Shown: one piece after another, positions 12,032 to 25,712 of the stretch | Layout: the number at the start of each line of letters is the position of its first letter | How positions within the stretch are numbered: position 1 is the first letter of the stretch | Assembly (NCBI RefSeq): GCF_021018805.1 | Contig: NC_086249.1 | Span: 80,192,472 to 80,256,471 of the forward strand | Direction of reading: 5' to 3' | DNA from: Prinia subflava | Taxonomy: Eukaryota > Chordata > Aves > Passeriformes > Cisticolidae | Length of the DNA stretch: 64,000 nucleotides | Made by a program: the position numbers and the translations under genes | The notes under the pieces: generated by a model | Seen by the model: the letters and a program-made list of their open reading frames with translations, nothing else | What the model was told of the DNA's origin: nothing | Databases searched by the model: none

Positions 12032-15000
12032 GTCTTGGCTATCTGTGCTGGGCACCTCCATGAGTTCATGCCCTGAACAGGGGTTTTATTCAGAAACCAG
12101 AACACCCTTCCACAAATCCATGTGCCCTTCTTTGCCCGGGCCACTTTGGACAGGGCAGTCTAAAGGGGTTATTGCTGCTCTGGGGCTGGAACAAGTGGGG
12201 TCTGTGCTGCAAGCTTGATCTGTCTTTGTGGGTTTATTTTGATTTAAGGTAGCCACTCCACTATTCTCAGATTGCCTTTCACTCTTTTCAAGGGGGTGTG
12301 GATTGATGGCATGGGCAAAACAACACAAAGAAAGGCAAACTGCAGATGCCAGCTCCCTGTCTGGCCTGAAGAGAAACTTTCTCCTTTCACAAGCACAGTA
12401 CAAATACCCAGTCATCTATTCCCTAGCAGGAATAAGGGAGAAATTATCCTAGAATATGGCCTGATGCCAGCATATTACAAAGATCCATATACTATATGTA
12501 GTAGCAGTGCACTTTTTATGTTTTGAATCTCAAACATTTCTGTGAGAACCTCTGCTGGGTCTCTTTTATCAGCCGTGGGCGCTTGAGGAAGGGAAGGGAA
12601 GGATTTAGAAGGCAAATCAACAAGAAGCCTTCTCACAGAAAAAAAACTTTCCAGGGGCTAAGAACAGATGAAACAAAACTCTTAGCTGCTGCTCTATCTC
12701 CCTCTAGCGAAGCAGCAGCATCTGGGAGGGGCAGCTGCTGCTGCCTCGTGTCTCATTTTGCTGCATCTTCAGGCATTCATCCACCAACCACAGCTGGTTT
12801 TCTTTTCTTCTTTAGCCTTATTGCACATACTGCCGTACTATTCCTCCAAAAACAAACTAACAACAACAACAACAACAAATCCAAGCTAAACCCAAGCACA
12901 AGATCTGCAGAGCACACAAAATTTTGTATACAGATTTGGCTCTGTTGTTCTTCTCATATTCTTTTCCTTCAGCTCACAGGAGTGGTGATTAAGCCGTTCC
13001 TGATGACTGCAAAAATTCCAGGTGTTTGAAAAAGAAAAATCACTCCGTATTTATTTCTCCTAACAAAATATAAGCAAGATGAATGAATTAATAAATTTTG
13101 ATGACAGCATCTAGGCAACCATTGTTATTCCCGTGTTAAATCTGACTAGTAAATGGGATATCATTATTCCACTTTAAAGAGTGTGTTGAAGGATGTTTGG
13201 ATCTGGTCTATCTGTCAGCTGCATCACAATTAATTTTGTGGTATAGAAAGCAGCAGTATGGAGACCAGCAGCCAATGTAAATTATTTACATCCTCCTGAC
13301 ATGACCTTATATTGCAACAGCATGTCAAAAATAGTGATTCCCATTATGTGTTGTATGCCTTCTCTTTGAAATGCAGACAATATATGTATATGGCCATGCA
13401 GCACCTTAAAACAGATTAGTGTGGTTCTACTGATTTAAAGCCAAAATTACCTCAAAATTAATTTTAAGCTTCATATCTGACAAGTAAGTACAGCATATAA
13501 GATGTTTTCCATTCTGCACTCATTATAATCTTGAGGTTCGTATTTTTTTCTGGCTGCAAAGACAAAAGCAGAATCTGACTTCTCGCATTTGGTGAATTGT
13601 TCCTGCAGAAGTAGGAAAGTAAAAAGCAAACTTGCAACCTCCCCAGCTGCTACGAGGTCCAGGTCTCCATTTTGGACTGGTCCCTCCTTCACACAGTGAG
13701 GTGCCTTTTTTTCACTCTAAGGAGCATGCTCGTCAGTCACTTTTCAACAGGCCTACACAGAGGAAATCTGTTTCTATCTTTACATCCTACAGAAAGGCAG
13801 TATTTTTCTAAGGCAATCATTTGAAATCAAGAGGGAATGCTTACCCAGTTCCACAAAGTGCTATCTCTCTCTCCCATCAAATATAAGATTAACATATAGG
13901 AGGAGAGAAAGTGAGTCCCAAGGGGGTAATGAGAGAAGACTAATGCTACCTTTACATCATGGTTAACTTGTAATAAGAATCCATTTAATCCTGGGGATTT
14001 GCTGAGCCTTTTCAATGGTACATTCACTCAGCTACAGATTGATTTTTAAATATGTTATCTGGCTCTTTCAAGGATGAGTGGTGCTTCTAATCAGTTCCCC
14101 CACAAAATTAGATACTGTTTACACACTCTAACTGCAAACATCCTTGACTTCTGGAGATTTGCATTCCACACAGCTCTGTTGTTTTTTTCTTCTGGTACTG
14201 TTATGGAATTATAGAGGCAGAAGACTCAACTGGCTACATGAGTGAACTTTTTCTTTTGCTGTCTGTGTCTGCTTTATATATTCCTGACAAGCACCAGATT
14301 TTTTTCAAAACATGCTCACTGATTGGTGTTACTGGTTTGCTCTGCTGCAGGGTGTACTGTAAGAATGTATATTTTAGAGAGAAAAAGGAAATCAATTGCT
14401 TGCTAGCAGTCTGTACAAAGTTTTCAGATGTATTCTACCTTACATCCTATTCAATATCCCACAGGAGACAAAAAATGGGTGAAAATAATGTTAACTGCAA
14501 TACTACATATTACATATATTATCTTTATATAGTAGTTTTTAATAGGTAAGTCCTCAGCTCCTCTTTCTTCTAGAAGCTCAGAATGGTGGCAAATTCCTGC
14601 AGGTGGTTTTGCCAGTGTTGCAGTAGGGCTTGAAGGCGCTCAAAACAGCCCCAGCCCCAGGCTGTCTAAATACAACTTGAAATAAAAATCATAAAGCAAA
14701 ATGTTCCTCCATGGATTTCCAAAATGTGTGAATTGACAAGGTTATGAGTCAAGTCAGGTGGGATCTGCAGAAAATTCAGCCTGCTGTACTGGTACTTTGG
14801 GTAGTGCTTGAAAGGTGACAGAAAATCAGTAATTTATTACCTGTGTTTCAAATTTCAGCTCCTAAAAGTGACAAGTTTCCAGGGTTTGTGGCATTTGACT
14901 AATAAACACTGTCTTATTTCTCCATTCTAGGGCATCAGGTTAGCTCTGACTCACAGGAAAAAATCCTCCTATTAGGAAATGAACATCATGACCTACAACT

Positions 15001-18000
15001 CTCAGCCACTATTAGTCACAAGAAAGATGACTCCTTAAGAGCTATATTATTTATTTCAGCAACACCAGTAGAATAGACAGAACAGTGGGGGTTGCATGTA
15101 AATAGACCTGAGCTGGTTGCTTGTAGGTTCGTAGCTAATTAGGAAATTTGGGAACCTCTGATACTTATCTATTTAACCTCAAGAGAAAATCATTGCAGGA
15201 GAAAAAAACAACAGTAATGAAATCGCCTTTGCCTGCAGCTCTGATTGCTGATGGGTATGGACAGCAAAACAGTCAGACCTGCGCTGCTGGTCTCCCTCTG
15301 CCCCGCACAGACAAATACACAGAATCGCAGATGGAAACCTTCCCCATCCTTTTCAGAAGCAATTGGTTCATTGCTGGCCGGCAGGTGGAACCCTCCGACT
15401 TCTTTTCTTCTCAGAGCATCACTCGACATTCACAGAAATGCCGCCCCTACCTTTTGGGGCAGCCCTGCTCGCTCTCCTCATCTCTGTTCCCGCTGTCACT
15501 GTCCCCAGGAGGTGCATAGAACCTTTCCAAAAAAGGGGGAGATAAAGCTGTTTCCTGGCGGCTACATTTCATTGTCTGACCACAAATGCAGCTCTAAAAT
15601 ACTGTGAAAATAGAATATGCCATTAAGCTTTTCTGACAAATGTGTGTTATTTTTCCCCCCTAAATGGCTTTACAAGCAACCTGGAGAGGTACTTTTTACA
15701 GGGAAAGGAAAATGGCTTTAAACTTAAAGTGGGTAGGTTTAAATGAGCTATGAGGAAGAGATTCAAAGCAGTATCTGGTCAAAGAGTTCTAGGACACCAA
15801 TTAGTGCTTAAGCTTATAAAGCCTGAGCATTCAGCACCTTTCACACAGAGATTCTTATTTAAGCAGAGCTTTAAACAACTGCTTTTGCAATACAGTTTCT
15901 TTATTATTGCATTGTTTTGTCTTTTTCTGTGTCCCACACAGGAATTTACTTACTTTTCTCCCTTCAAGAACATCGCATTATCAGATGTTTATTCTGCTCA
16001 TCACTAGAAAAATACTTGATTGGTTAATATAAAATAACAATCAGTTCTTTCCTTTGCTGATTTCACCTATCAATTAATTGCTGGTTGATACTTCCGTTGA
16101 ATTCTGTCTTTAGACAAAGTGAATTATTTTTTGTATTTTAAAATATTTACAACAAATCAGTCCCATTACCTATGGAGTCATCCTAACCATAGCAGCAAGG
16201 CCTGGAGCAGTAGGGTCATGTGCAAAGGATGCTGCTGCTGCTTCTTAGCCGTTGATCTGTGTCCTCACATCCCCTCTCTCCCCTCCACCAGCCTTTTCTT
16301 GCTAAGTGATATTGCACTGCAAATGCATCCACATCCTCTTTGCTTTTAGCACTACTGGTCCAGAGATTTTCCCTTCCCATTTCATAAATGTATATTGTTT
16401 TATCTCCAGATGGGTTAGCTTCATGTTTCCTAGTTCAGCATCACTCCTTCCTCAAAAATACTTGCAACTACTCCCCAGTCTCCTTTCTGTGAAGCACTAT
16501 CACTCCTGAGGGTTTCACTGTTTAGCGCTCTTGCTCCTCTTTTTATGCTTAAATGTCTTCTCTGAGACAGATCTTTTATCTCCTGGCCTGCCTCAAAAGA
16601 ATACATAATGCAAAGAATGAGAGATATAAGTTTTAAGTTCTTTTGGAATTTTTTGCTTCGTTATTCACTGTTCTTCATGAGCTAACAGTTTATTCTCAGA
16701 TATTAACAGAGATATTGCCTCTACAACTTCATTAAAGACACATTATATAGAAATACGCTTTACATAGTGTTACATCAAAATTCTCATTTTCTCCTTAAAT
16801 TATCGCTTCACTACATTTTTTCATCTACTTTGTCACTGCAAATTACTTCATGTTTTATTGCAGTATGCTACTGTTTATAATTTGCTGTTAGGTATTTATA
16901 TTTTCTCCTAAAACAAACAGAATAGGCAGCACAGCTAACTTCATACTGCTCTGAAGGTCTTCCCTTTTATTATTTCACATTTTTTTAACTTTGAAATCTG
17001 AAAGAATTTCATTCATCATTTGGTGACGAAGGGGTTGCAGCTAAGATTTTTTTCTTCTAATGTCTAATGTCCTCTTGACTGACAATGGCTGCACTCAAAT
17101 TCCCACTATTTTTTTCTTTTGGCATTTCTGTGAGTTTTCAACTTGTAGAATGTCTGTAACTGGCAGCATCAGAAATTGAACAGCTGTGTTTTTTCACTTA
17201 ACAAGCCCAGCACAAGTAGCAGCATCAGTGCTGCTCTGATGCTGGCTCTGCTACAGAAAGAACAGATCCAGAGTCCCCTTTTTTACGGCCATGTATAAAT
17301 CTCAGCTCCAGAGGGAGGTGCACCATGTAAACACACAAGAAGAAAAGCTCATTATTACAAAAGAAAATATACATCCCTAGAATATGTCATTAAATAATGG
17401 TGTCTCTGCTGAAGGTGAAGTCCCTCATCAGGGAAAGGGGAAGCCACACATGGCAGTTGACAGGAACATAATTTTCCATAGGAGCACAAGAATAAGACAC
17501 CACTGCATAAAGAAATACATTGATTTGTAACATGTCAGCTCTGTTGTGGTAACTCTTTGTATTTACCACAATATAATTGAGAGGCTGTTTATCCCTTAGT
17601 GAAACTGAGATTAAGCTGCTGCTCATCTACAAATGAAGCAGCATGTCAATGAGTAATAGCAGTAGAATAGCTGATAGCAAGTGCACTCCTCCTGAATGTG
17701 GTGTCCATGGCTGTAAATACCTCCTGAGGTATGTACAAAGTCCTTGATGATTAGAATGCATGAATGTCTAACCTGTCCATCTTTAATAGCCAGTTCTGGA
17801 TAGAGTTTTGCTCTGAGGTCAGTGAAGATTTAAACTAAGATCCTCAGCTTATCCATAGCAGCCAAACAATGCTAACATGTCTGTACTTTCTGCCTACACT
17901 GGGACAGAACTGTTAATTGGAAGAAAAATATTTTTTACAGATTGTCCCTTGCTTTTTTACTAGCTTATTTTGCTGTAAATAGTTGTTTTCTCAGATAAGG

Positions 18001-20230
18001 TTTGGAGGCAGGGGACAAAATAGTGTTGTTATGTCCTTTTTCCATTTTCACCTGTGAATATAGAATATAATTGGTGACATTCAAAACCATCATTCATGAA
18101 GGCAGCGAAAAGCTAGGTTTGCAGTGAGTAAAACTAGAGGCACTTGTGCACAACAACCAAGAGGTCTGGACATCTTCACAACTGCAGAAACACTAACAGT
18201 GCTGATGATTTCTGCTCAGACCTGGGAGGAAGCTGATCAATTTTCTGTGCTGTGTTTGCACACATATTAATCACCAAATGAAGACTTTGCTCCATGTGCT
18301 AGAGAAAAATGTTCTTCAGAAAAAGACTTCATTCCTGTTGTAGCCATTCCAGAGAACACCCATTCCCAGAAGTGGACAGCTGTGCAGGCTCAGACCTGCA
18401 GCAGCTTGCAGGACTCCTGAGAATAGCTGGGCTGCAAATCCATAAGATATTGGTGCTTTCAAGCTTGGAAGCATGTTTAATAAAACGTGGACTAGAGAAG
18501 GAAATACAGATCTGGGGGAGACAGTAACCTCTTCAGACTGTAAACTTTGAAGTGTGGACTGTCTGGCTGTGTTTTTATTGGATCTTGCTGCCCTGACCCC
18601 TGCCTGATGACTAGCACTGAATAAACAAAAGAATTGTGGTGATGACCTTGAGATGTTGACCTGTTGAAGTCACCAGACTCACCAGACATTTTTGTTATCT
18701 TCAATGCAGATTAATAGAAGGATGATTGTAATCTAGTGTAGATTAGCTTCCCTTCACTAACATGGTTGTGCGCAAGCTAGAATGCTAACCATGTTATGGA
18801 CTTTGTAACACTATGCAAAAGAGGCTACCAAATTTTTGCACACTTTCTATTTAAAAATGAACATAGTAAAAGTCCAACAAGAGTTGCCTATGAGAAAAAT
18901 CCTACAATCTTTATATAGCGCAATCTTGATCTTTCAAAGAGTTTTCTCTGGTTTTCCCTCAAGAAAAATATGATAGAGCATGTCTGTATAATCTTGTTAT
19001 CCCAAGACCACATGGGATAAAGACCTTAAAAACCTGGTTTTATTTTTCACAGGCTACTTCTAAATAAAAGACCTGAGGAAGAAGTGAAGATAATATTTCT
19101 CTTCTTTTTGCTCTTCTTGAATGATCCAAGGGATAGAAGCCATGTCAGTGGACCTCTGATGTCTGGTAAGAGAACTAAAGAGTGAATTTCCCATCCTTGC
19201 CAGTTTCACCCACCTGGGGAAAGGAAGCCTTGTTTCCAGATGTTGAGGAAAGCAGGCAAGGGTTTTGTTTCCCCACTGGCTCTGTTGGGGGTCATCACTG
19301 TGTGGCACTGCAAGAACCTTCCCTTAGCTGTGGGTGCTGCTTGCTGAGTAATTATCTTCTCTAATTCCAGGCTTTTCACAGTCCAGCAGATATCGTACTC
19401 TTGGCTGTAATCTTTATCACTCTCATGTGGCTCTTCTCACATGAAGGCTCTGGAATCACAGTACCTTTAAACTGCTTCTTTCCTTTTCTGCTCCTAGAGG
19501 AGTTAGAGATGGAGGCAGATTCAGCTTTTCTTTGTGCTCCTCAGCAAGAGATCCACCTTGACCCCAGGCTCAACATCGCTGATGCAGAGATGATCTCTGC
19601 AGACATCATCCTGCAATGCCACTTCCAAATGACAGAGCATACAAACCCCCTGTGACTCATCAGACTCACAGAAATCTTCTTTGGTCCAGAATGCAAGCAA
19701 GAAGCAGAATGAAAGGATCTGTGATACCATATCCTGTTGCATTTATTTACTTATAGTGTCTCTAGTTGTCATTGTTGCACCATGCAGGGCCTTACCTGCA
19801 AGAGTTTTTGGCAAATCCAAAGGAATCATCTCAGAGATTGCATGGAAATACAGTATTTCACAACCACGCTGTAACTTCCCAAAAATATGCCTGAAACACA
19901 AAAATATTCTTAAATAAAATGGACAGAAATAAAAGTAATTATGACAGTACAATCCTTTCAGCCCTACTCTGTTTAAATTAAATTTCGGTGCCTCAAAGCA
20001 GATATCAAATGAATCTTAGTACTGTTACTGCAGGGGACTGGTACTTTTAAAACACCAAACCTCAATGCTCTATCTTAAAAACACCACATCAGGATTCTTG
20101 GGCCAAAATTTGGCTCTTTGTCATGGATAGAATACCAGACAGCCTGGGCACCATAGTAATTTTTTCAGAAACAAACTTTTCTAAGAATGAAACATTCTGC
20201 GAGGCAAAATGCCATTGAACTGATTAGATA
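12032..20230. other. Intergenic, no gene seen
   Basis: Long unique stretch. The 168-codon frame at 12523-13029 and the overlapping frames at 15148-15607 are the longest and look like chance: low-complexity residues, no domain, overlapping alternatives. The 15220-15560 part is somewhat richer in GC than its surroundings. Confidence 0.55.
12858..12879. repeat. Short (AAC)n microsatellite
   Basis: Seven or so AAC units. They account for the asparagine run in the 168-codon frame at 12523-13029, which I do not accept as a gene. Confidence 0.85.
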
Positions 20231-20358
20231 GACAAGGCCAGGTTGGATGGGCCTTAGAGCAACCTGTTTTAGTGAAAGGTGTCACTGCCCATGGCAGAGG
20301 GGTTGGAACTAGATAATCTTTACAGTTTCTTCCAACCCAAATAATTCTGTGATTCTAG
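20231..20358 (+). mobile_element. CR1 LINE 3' terminal fragment
   Basis: It starts GACAAGGCCAGGTTGGATGG and ends TTCTGTGATTCTAG, the last 130 or so bases of a CR1 element. The sequence has diverged modestly. Confidence 0.92.
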
Positions 20359-23300
20359 GCTCCTACATGGAGGAAAAAAAATATTTTATAACAACTTTGC
20401 CTTTCTATGCCAAATAGAAGCTGAAGAAATAACCAGATACTTACAAGAAAACTTATTTTTCCAGCAATCTGGGGAATTTTCAGAGTAGCTGAATTATCCC
20501 GGTGGAGTTTGGAAGGTACCTACATTTGCTGAGCTGGGAAATAATCAACAACTCTCTTAGCAGCTTCCCACCTCTATTAAAATAAAACACATACAATCAG
20601 ATCCAGGGTCAGACACTATCCACTTGTGCTTCTCACAATCTACAAGGTCTGAACCTTCATTAGGGATTCATTTTATAACACTGAAACATTAATTCTCACC
20701 CGTGACAAGCACTGTATGTCCCTGGCAGAAAAGCAGCAAGGATTTTTGGGGTTGTGATCACACCTATTAATATGGGCAGCCCTCAAATGGGGTGCCAGTA
20801 AACAAAGCATCTCAGCAGCCTACTTAGGGAAATGGGGGGTAGGAGTGAGATAGGGGCCTCTTCTGTTTGAGGCAAAGGTGGCTTAAATGAAGCAAAAGTA
20901 TTTTAGGCAGATTAAAGAAGACAGAGGAGAGCTGCCCTCCCTGGGACAGGAAATTAAAAATGGGAGCATACGGGACATGGGGAAGGAGTGATAGGTGGGC
21001 AGGGAAGATTCCCTCCCACCAAACTCTCCTCTATGCCTTCATTCCTGTGCTGCTGAGCGAAGCTTTTCCTGACAATTCCTATTACCACCTGGTGATTTAT
21101 AGTCATCTCTCTCTCAGATGAACCAAAACACATCTCTTCTGATGGACTGTGTTCTGCAAAGCATGAGGTTTTACAATACAGCTGTTATCCCACACAGCAA
21201 ATGTGGGAATATTTATGTGGGTTTTTTAATACAACAAATATATTTCCCCAGATGCTCTTGACTGAACATATTGCTAATGGGAGTGTGTTCAGCTTTTCAG
21301 AATAAAATGCCTTTAGAAAGGAGAAGACGCTAAAAAGCTCTACAGTCCTACATGACTTTTTAAATGTAAAACAAGATTTCAGTTGCACTTGCTAGCCTTT
21401 CTTGTCAAAACTGCTCTAAAATCTACCCTAAAATATTTCTCATTAGCCCCTTCTTCTTAAACATGGCATTACCCAAAGGAGATGGATCACAGTAGAAGAG
21501 AGGTTTAGATTAGATATTAGGAGGAAATTCTCTACTCAGAGGGTGGTGAGGCACTGGCACAGACTGCCCAGAAAAGCTGTGGATGCCCCATCCCTGGAAG
21601 TGTTCAAAGTGAAGCTGGATGGGGCATTGAGCAGCCTGGTCCAGTGGAAGGTGTCCCTGCCCATGGCAGGAGAGTTGGAACTAGAGGATCTGTCTGGTCC
21701 CTTCCAACCTAAACTGTACTATGATTCTATGAATTTTTAAACATATGGATGCCAGAAACTCAATCTCAAAATGCACTTTTGAAGATTTTCTACTCAGTAC
21801 ATTTTACAGAATGCACTAAAGGAATTAGGTGATGAGCTGATTTTAGTTTCACCAGATCTGTGTACTAAATAGCCACAGAAAAAAACAGATCTAAGCGATA
21901 CATGTGAAGATTTTGGGTTTTGTTGTTGTTCTTGCAGTTGTTAAGAAAAATTCCTTCCAATTCAGAAACTAGAGGTTTCTGGTTTCTGGAAACCAGAATG
22001 GAATACATCTCAATGACATCTTGGAGTGCCTTCTTGTAAATAACCCTTTACAAATAAGAATAAAGTATAGTTTTTATATACTTTCTTGTGTGCTGAATAC
22101 TTGCTCCTGATATCTTCACATGCTGCAGGATTGTTTACATTTCTCAGGCTGTGTTCATAGCTTGAACAGAAATAGGTTTTCACCTCCATACTTTATTCTC
22201 CTATCTTCACCACCACTACAAAGAACCCAAACTTCAGGTAATACACATCAACAAAGTACCACAGATGTCTTGGAAGCATGGTAATTTAGAGCAGTGGGAG
22301 ATCTAATCCTAAATTGTAATTGAATGAGAAAAGAGGGGTCTGATCAGATTTACAAATCTGACACAGAGGAAAACATTATTGATTTTGTTTAGTATTTTAG
22401 TATTTCATAGGCATGAATAAAAGTCCTTCTATAAGCAAGCCTATTTGTTAAGAATTATGTCGTGATTAATATCTCCCCTACAAATTTATTTGTGCCTCAG
22501 ATTTTGAGAATGAGGATCATTTGTGTTACTGCCACAACCTCTGTTTGCTCAATTGATTGCCTTGTTATTTTTTTTCTGTCTGCACATCTACACAAGTGAA
22601 ATGATCTTGTCCTTTCCTCTTTTCTGCCTTTCTCAGATCATTTAACAGTGAGGCACACTTTCCATGCAGCCCTTTGTGATGAAAAAGGGGGAAAACTGTG
22701 GGGAGAAAGACAGAGAACTGTCTGGTTTGGTGTCACCTCCACACGCCACAGGTTGGGATGCTAGGGGCAGTGGTTGCTGTTCACCACTGACTGAGAAAAT
22801 GGGTAAGAGATTGGCACAAATCTGACACTAACTATCCGGGCAGATTATGTCTGCTTTTTCTCTAGCCTAATAGCACATGGGAGCAAAGCCAGAACCAAAG
22901 TGGAAGTACGCCTCTGTGGAGGAATCCTTCCCCTCTCTGTGCCCCACAACGGCAGCGTGCATCTGCCCTGACACAAGGAAAAGTGGCAGACTCATGACGT
23001 GTGAGTCCCAGAGGCTTAAGCAAATATAAATATCCAGTTCCCTGACTGGTAACATGTTAGTCTGCAAATTATCTCTGGCACTAAATTGTGAATGATAACA
23101 GTACAGTGTGCTGTGAGTAGTAGTTAGGAAAACCATAAACAGCTGAATTTTATTTTTCTTAATATATCTGTCACTTATCTAGCACACTGGTATAAGACAG
23201 TACAATACCATTTTAATTCATCTAATCAGTTTCCAGTGGTACAAACTGTGACACATAAAATAATATTTCTGTGATCTGTAACTCTTCCCCCTGTGCAAGT

Positions 23301-23523
23301 GAACTAGCAATAAATAGAGAGAGGAACAGGGCAGGAGGAAGAATGGTCCCTCAGCATAGGCTGCCTATTGAAGAGCATGATGCAGTCTAGACATAAAATG
23401 AGATTGTCACCAACTATTTCCCCTGAAGCAGTATAGAAGCAGAGAATCAAAATGTGTCCATTGGTTTTTCTTATTTGCTGTTATTTCAGCTATGCCATAC
23501 TCTGAAAGGAGGGAACATAATGT
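20359..23523. other. Intergenic spacer (apart from the CR1 at 21499-21739)
   Basis: Apart from the CR1 fragment listed separately I see nothing to annotate before the pentamer array. Confidence 0.55.
21499..21739 (+). mobile_element. CR1 LINE 3' terminal fragment
   Basis: It contains GGTTTAGATTAGATATTAGG, CCCATCCCTGGAAGTGTTCA and the tail TATGATTCTATGAA, all standard avian CR1 3' landmarks in order. The open frame at 21543-21740 is inside it and is not a gene. Confidence 0.93.
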
Positions 23524-24033
23524 GGAGAGGAGATTCGAGGAGATTCGAGGAGATTCGAGGAGATTCGAGGGGAGGAGATTCGAGGAGATTCGAGGAGAGG
23601 AGAGGAGATTCGAGGAGAGGAGATTCGAGGAGAGGAGAGGAGATTCGAGGAGAGGAGATTCGAGGAGAGGAGAGGAGAGGAGATTCGAGGAGAGGAGATT
23701 CGAGGAGAGGAGAGGAGATTCGAGGAGAGGAGATTCGAGGAGAGGAGAGGAGATTCGAGGAGAGGAGATTCGAGGAGAGGAGATTCGAGGAGAGGAGATT
23801 CGAGGAGAGGAGAGGAGAGGAGAGGAGAGGAGAGGAGAGGAGAGGAGAGGAGAGGAGAGGAGAGGAGAGGAGAGGAGAGGAGAGGAGAGGAGAGGAGAGG
23901 AGAGGAGAGGAGAGGAGAGGAGAGGAGAGGAGAGGAGAGGAGAGGAGAGGAGAGGAGAGGAGAGGAGAGGAGAGGAGAGGAGAGGAGAGGAGAGGAGAGG
24001 AGAGGAGAGGAGAGGAGAGGAGAGGAGAGGAGA
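23524..24033. repeat. Pentanucleotide array built from GGAGA and TTCGA units
   Basis: The whole tract reads in register as 5-bp units. Positions 23524-23803 mix GGAGA with 18 TTCGA units (and one GGGGA at 23569), never two TTCGA in a row. Positions 23804-24033 are 46 uninterrupted GGAGA units. Because the unit is 5 bp and stop-free, both strands show open frames of about 200 codons (Glu/Arg-rich forward, Leu/Ser/Pro-rich reverse). These are by-products of the repeat, not genes. Confidence 0.97.
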
Positions 24034-25712
24034 GGAGGACATGATCCATTATGTCCCCACATGGGTCTAAATTCTGTTGCAAGGATTTTGGAGGTGCTCT
24101 GGGAGACTGGAAATGACACAACAACTTTCTTATGATGAAGAATTAATACTTTTTAGTATTAAATGTGAGATTTTCATTGGACTGATAGGAAAAATAGGTT
24201 TCGTTCAAAGCAGACCCTGATTACAAAAGTAGAAGTTTTATATACTTTTCTTTTAATCACCTGACCCTGTAATGTAAACTCTATCTCCACCTTTCACTCT
24301 ATTTCAGTATTATATTCACTCTGTATCAATAGTATATACTTTAAAAATTAAAAAGGCAGTTGAACTGAAACATATTTTCAGCCTTCAGCATCTCTTTGAG
24401 TAATTTCACTTTTTTTTTGCTGAAATGTTTAGTGGAAGGGATGTTGAAAAATGAAATAAACTAAAGAAGCATAACCAGCATCCAAGACAGCGAGGAGAAT
24501 GTGAAGCTAAATCAGTTATGGTCTCATATGTAATACTCTTGGCAGAGGCTTATATTTGAGATATAAAATTCATGCAGAGGAAGTTTAATCTGCAGACTTT
24601 TGTCATTTGGTTGTATTTCAGCAAGGGTAGAAGTATTTGAACAAGTCAGGTACTATCTATCATCTGATGGCATATCCTCCAGGCAAATGACGAGCTGTGG
24701 AGGCTTCCCAGCAGCCTCCCCACCCCTAGATATTTAATCCTCCAAAAGACATTGTGGATGCTTGCCCAGCTGCTTGTGCAGTGCTTAGTGTCAGCGTTTG
24801 AAGGCTTTGTCTGGATAAAAACAGGTATCTGCAGTGGATAAGTCTACTTCTGAAACAGTTCCCACAGTGATCCCATTTAGCCACTAGAGAAAAAAATAAG
24901 ACCACAGTTTGCCTTGTCCTTAGCAAATGTCTTCAAAGATTCAGGTGACCTGCACATTTCACTTCAAGTGAGCACACACTTCACTGGCCATGAAGGGAGT
25001 CTGGAATAACTACGTCATTCCACAATAAGTTCATAAAGAAGTCAGGTAAGAAGGTTTCATGGTTTTTGTTAAGATTGGTACAGCTGAACCACAAACACCA
25101 TCTATTGCCACCACAGTACCTGAGTTTGATACAGGTTTTCAACTCACTTAATGGATAATTTAATTTTTATTTAAGTCACTCTTGACTTAGATCAGAATAG
25201 AGAGAGATTAAAATCTTTGACAGGATTTTGGTGGGTTTGGGGAGGCTTTTTTAATAAATGCGGTGTCATATACCCCATATGCTTTCACGTATCTGGAATG
25301 TGGAAGTCCCACTTCCCAGCAAGACTGTCCACTGTCCATTTTCTTCACTGGAAGGGAGGAAGAGTACAAACTAGTCTGCATGTTTGATTAGAAGCTATTT
25401 AATCCATAATAATTTAATGATTGCTACTGAACAAATAAGGGCATCATTATTAAAATTGCTTAGACTATTATTTTCAGATGGGTCCTTTATTATGTTTTAA
25501 GAGTATCTGCAATATGCCTGAGATTATTAAAAACAAACAAAACTTACAAACCACCCAAAACAAACAAAAATACAAATACAGTCCTTGCATCAAAGAGTTA
25601 ATGGTGTTGAGGTAGTTTACTTAGCTAGCAAGGCATGATTTAGTCCATTTTTCATTGTAGTGGTTTCTAAGGTCTTGGAACTTATGAGACCTTCACACAC
25701 TATAATCCTTCC
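24034..25712. other. Intergenic spacer between pentamer array and orphan CpG island
   Basis: AT-rich, no recognisable gene or repeat family. An A/C-rich tract (AAACAAACAAAAC type) is at about 25530-25580. Confidence 0.55.

Noticed and set aside
12523..13029. 168-codon + strand frame
   Set aside because: It has no recognisable domain, contains an AAC microsatellite translated as asparagine and lacks any splice or promoter context.
23524..24033. Possible CRISPR-like array of regular repeats
   Set aside because: The units are contiguous 5-mers with no unique spacers, and the DNA is a vertebrate nuclear genome.
23407..24124. Five overlapping open frames of about 190-212 codons on both strands
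   Set aside because: They are translations of the GGAGA/TTCGA pentamer array, which contains no stop codon in any of these frames. There is no coding signal outside the repeat.
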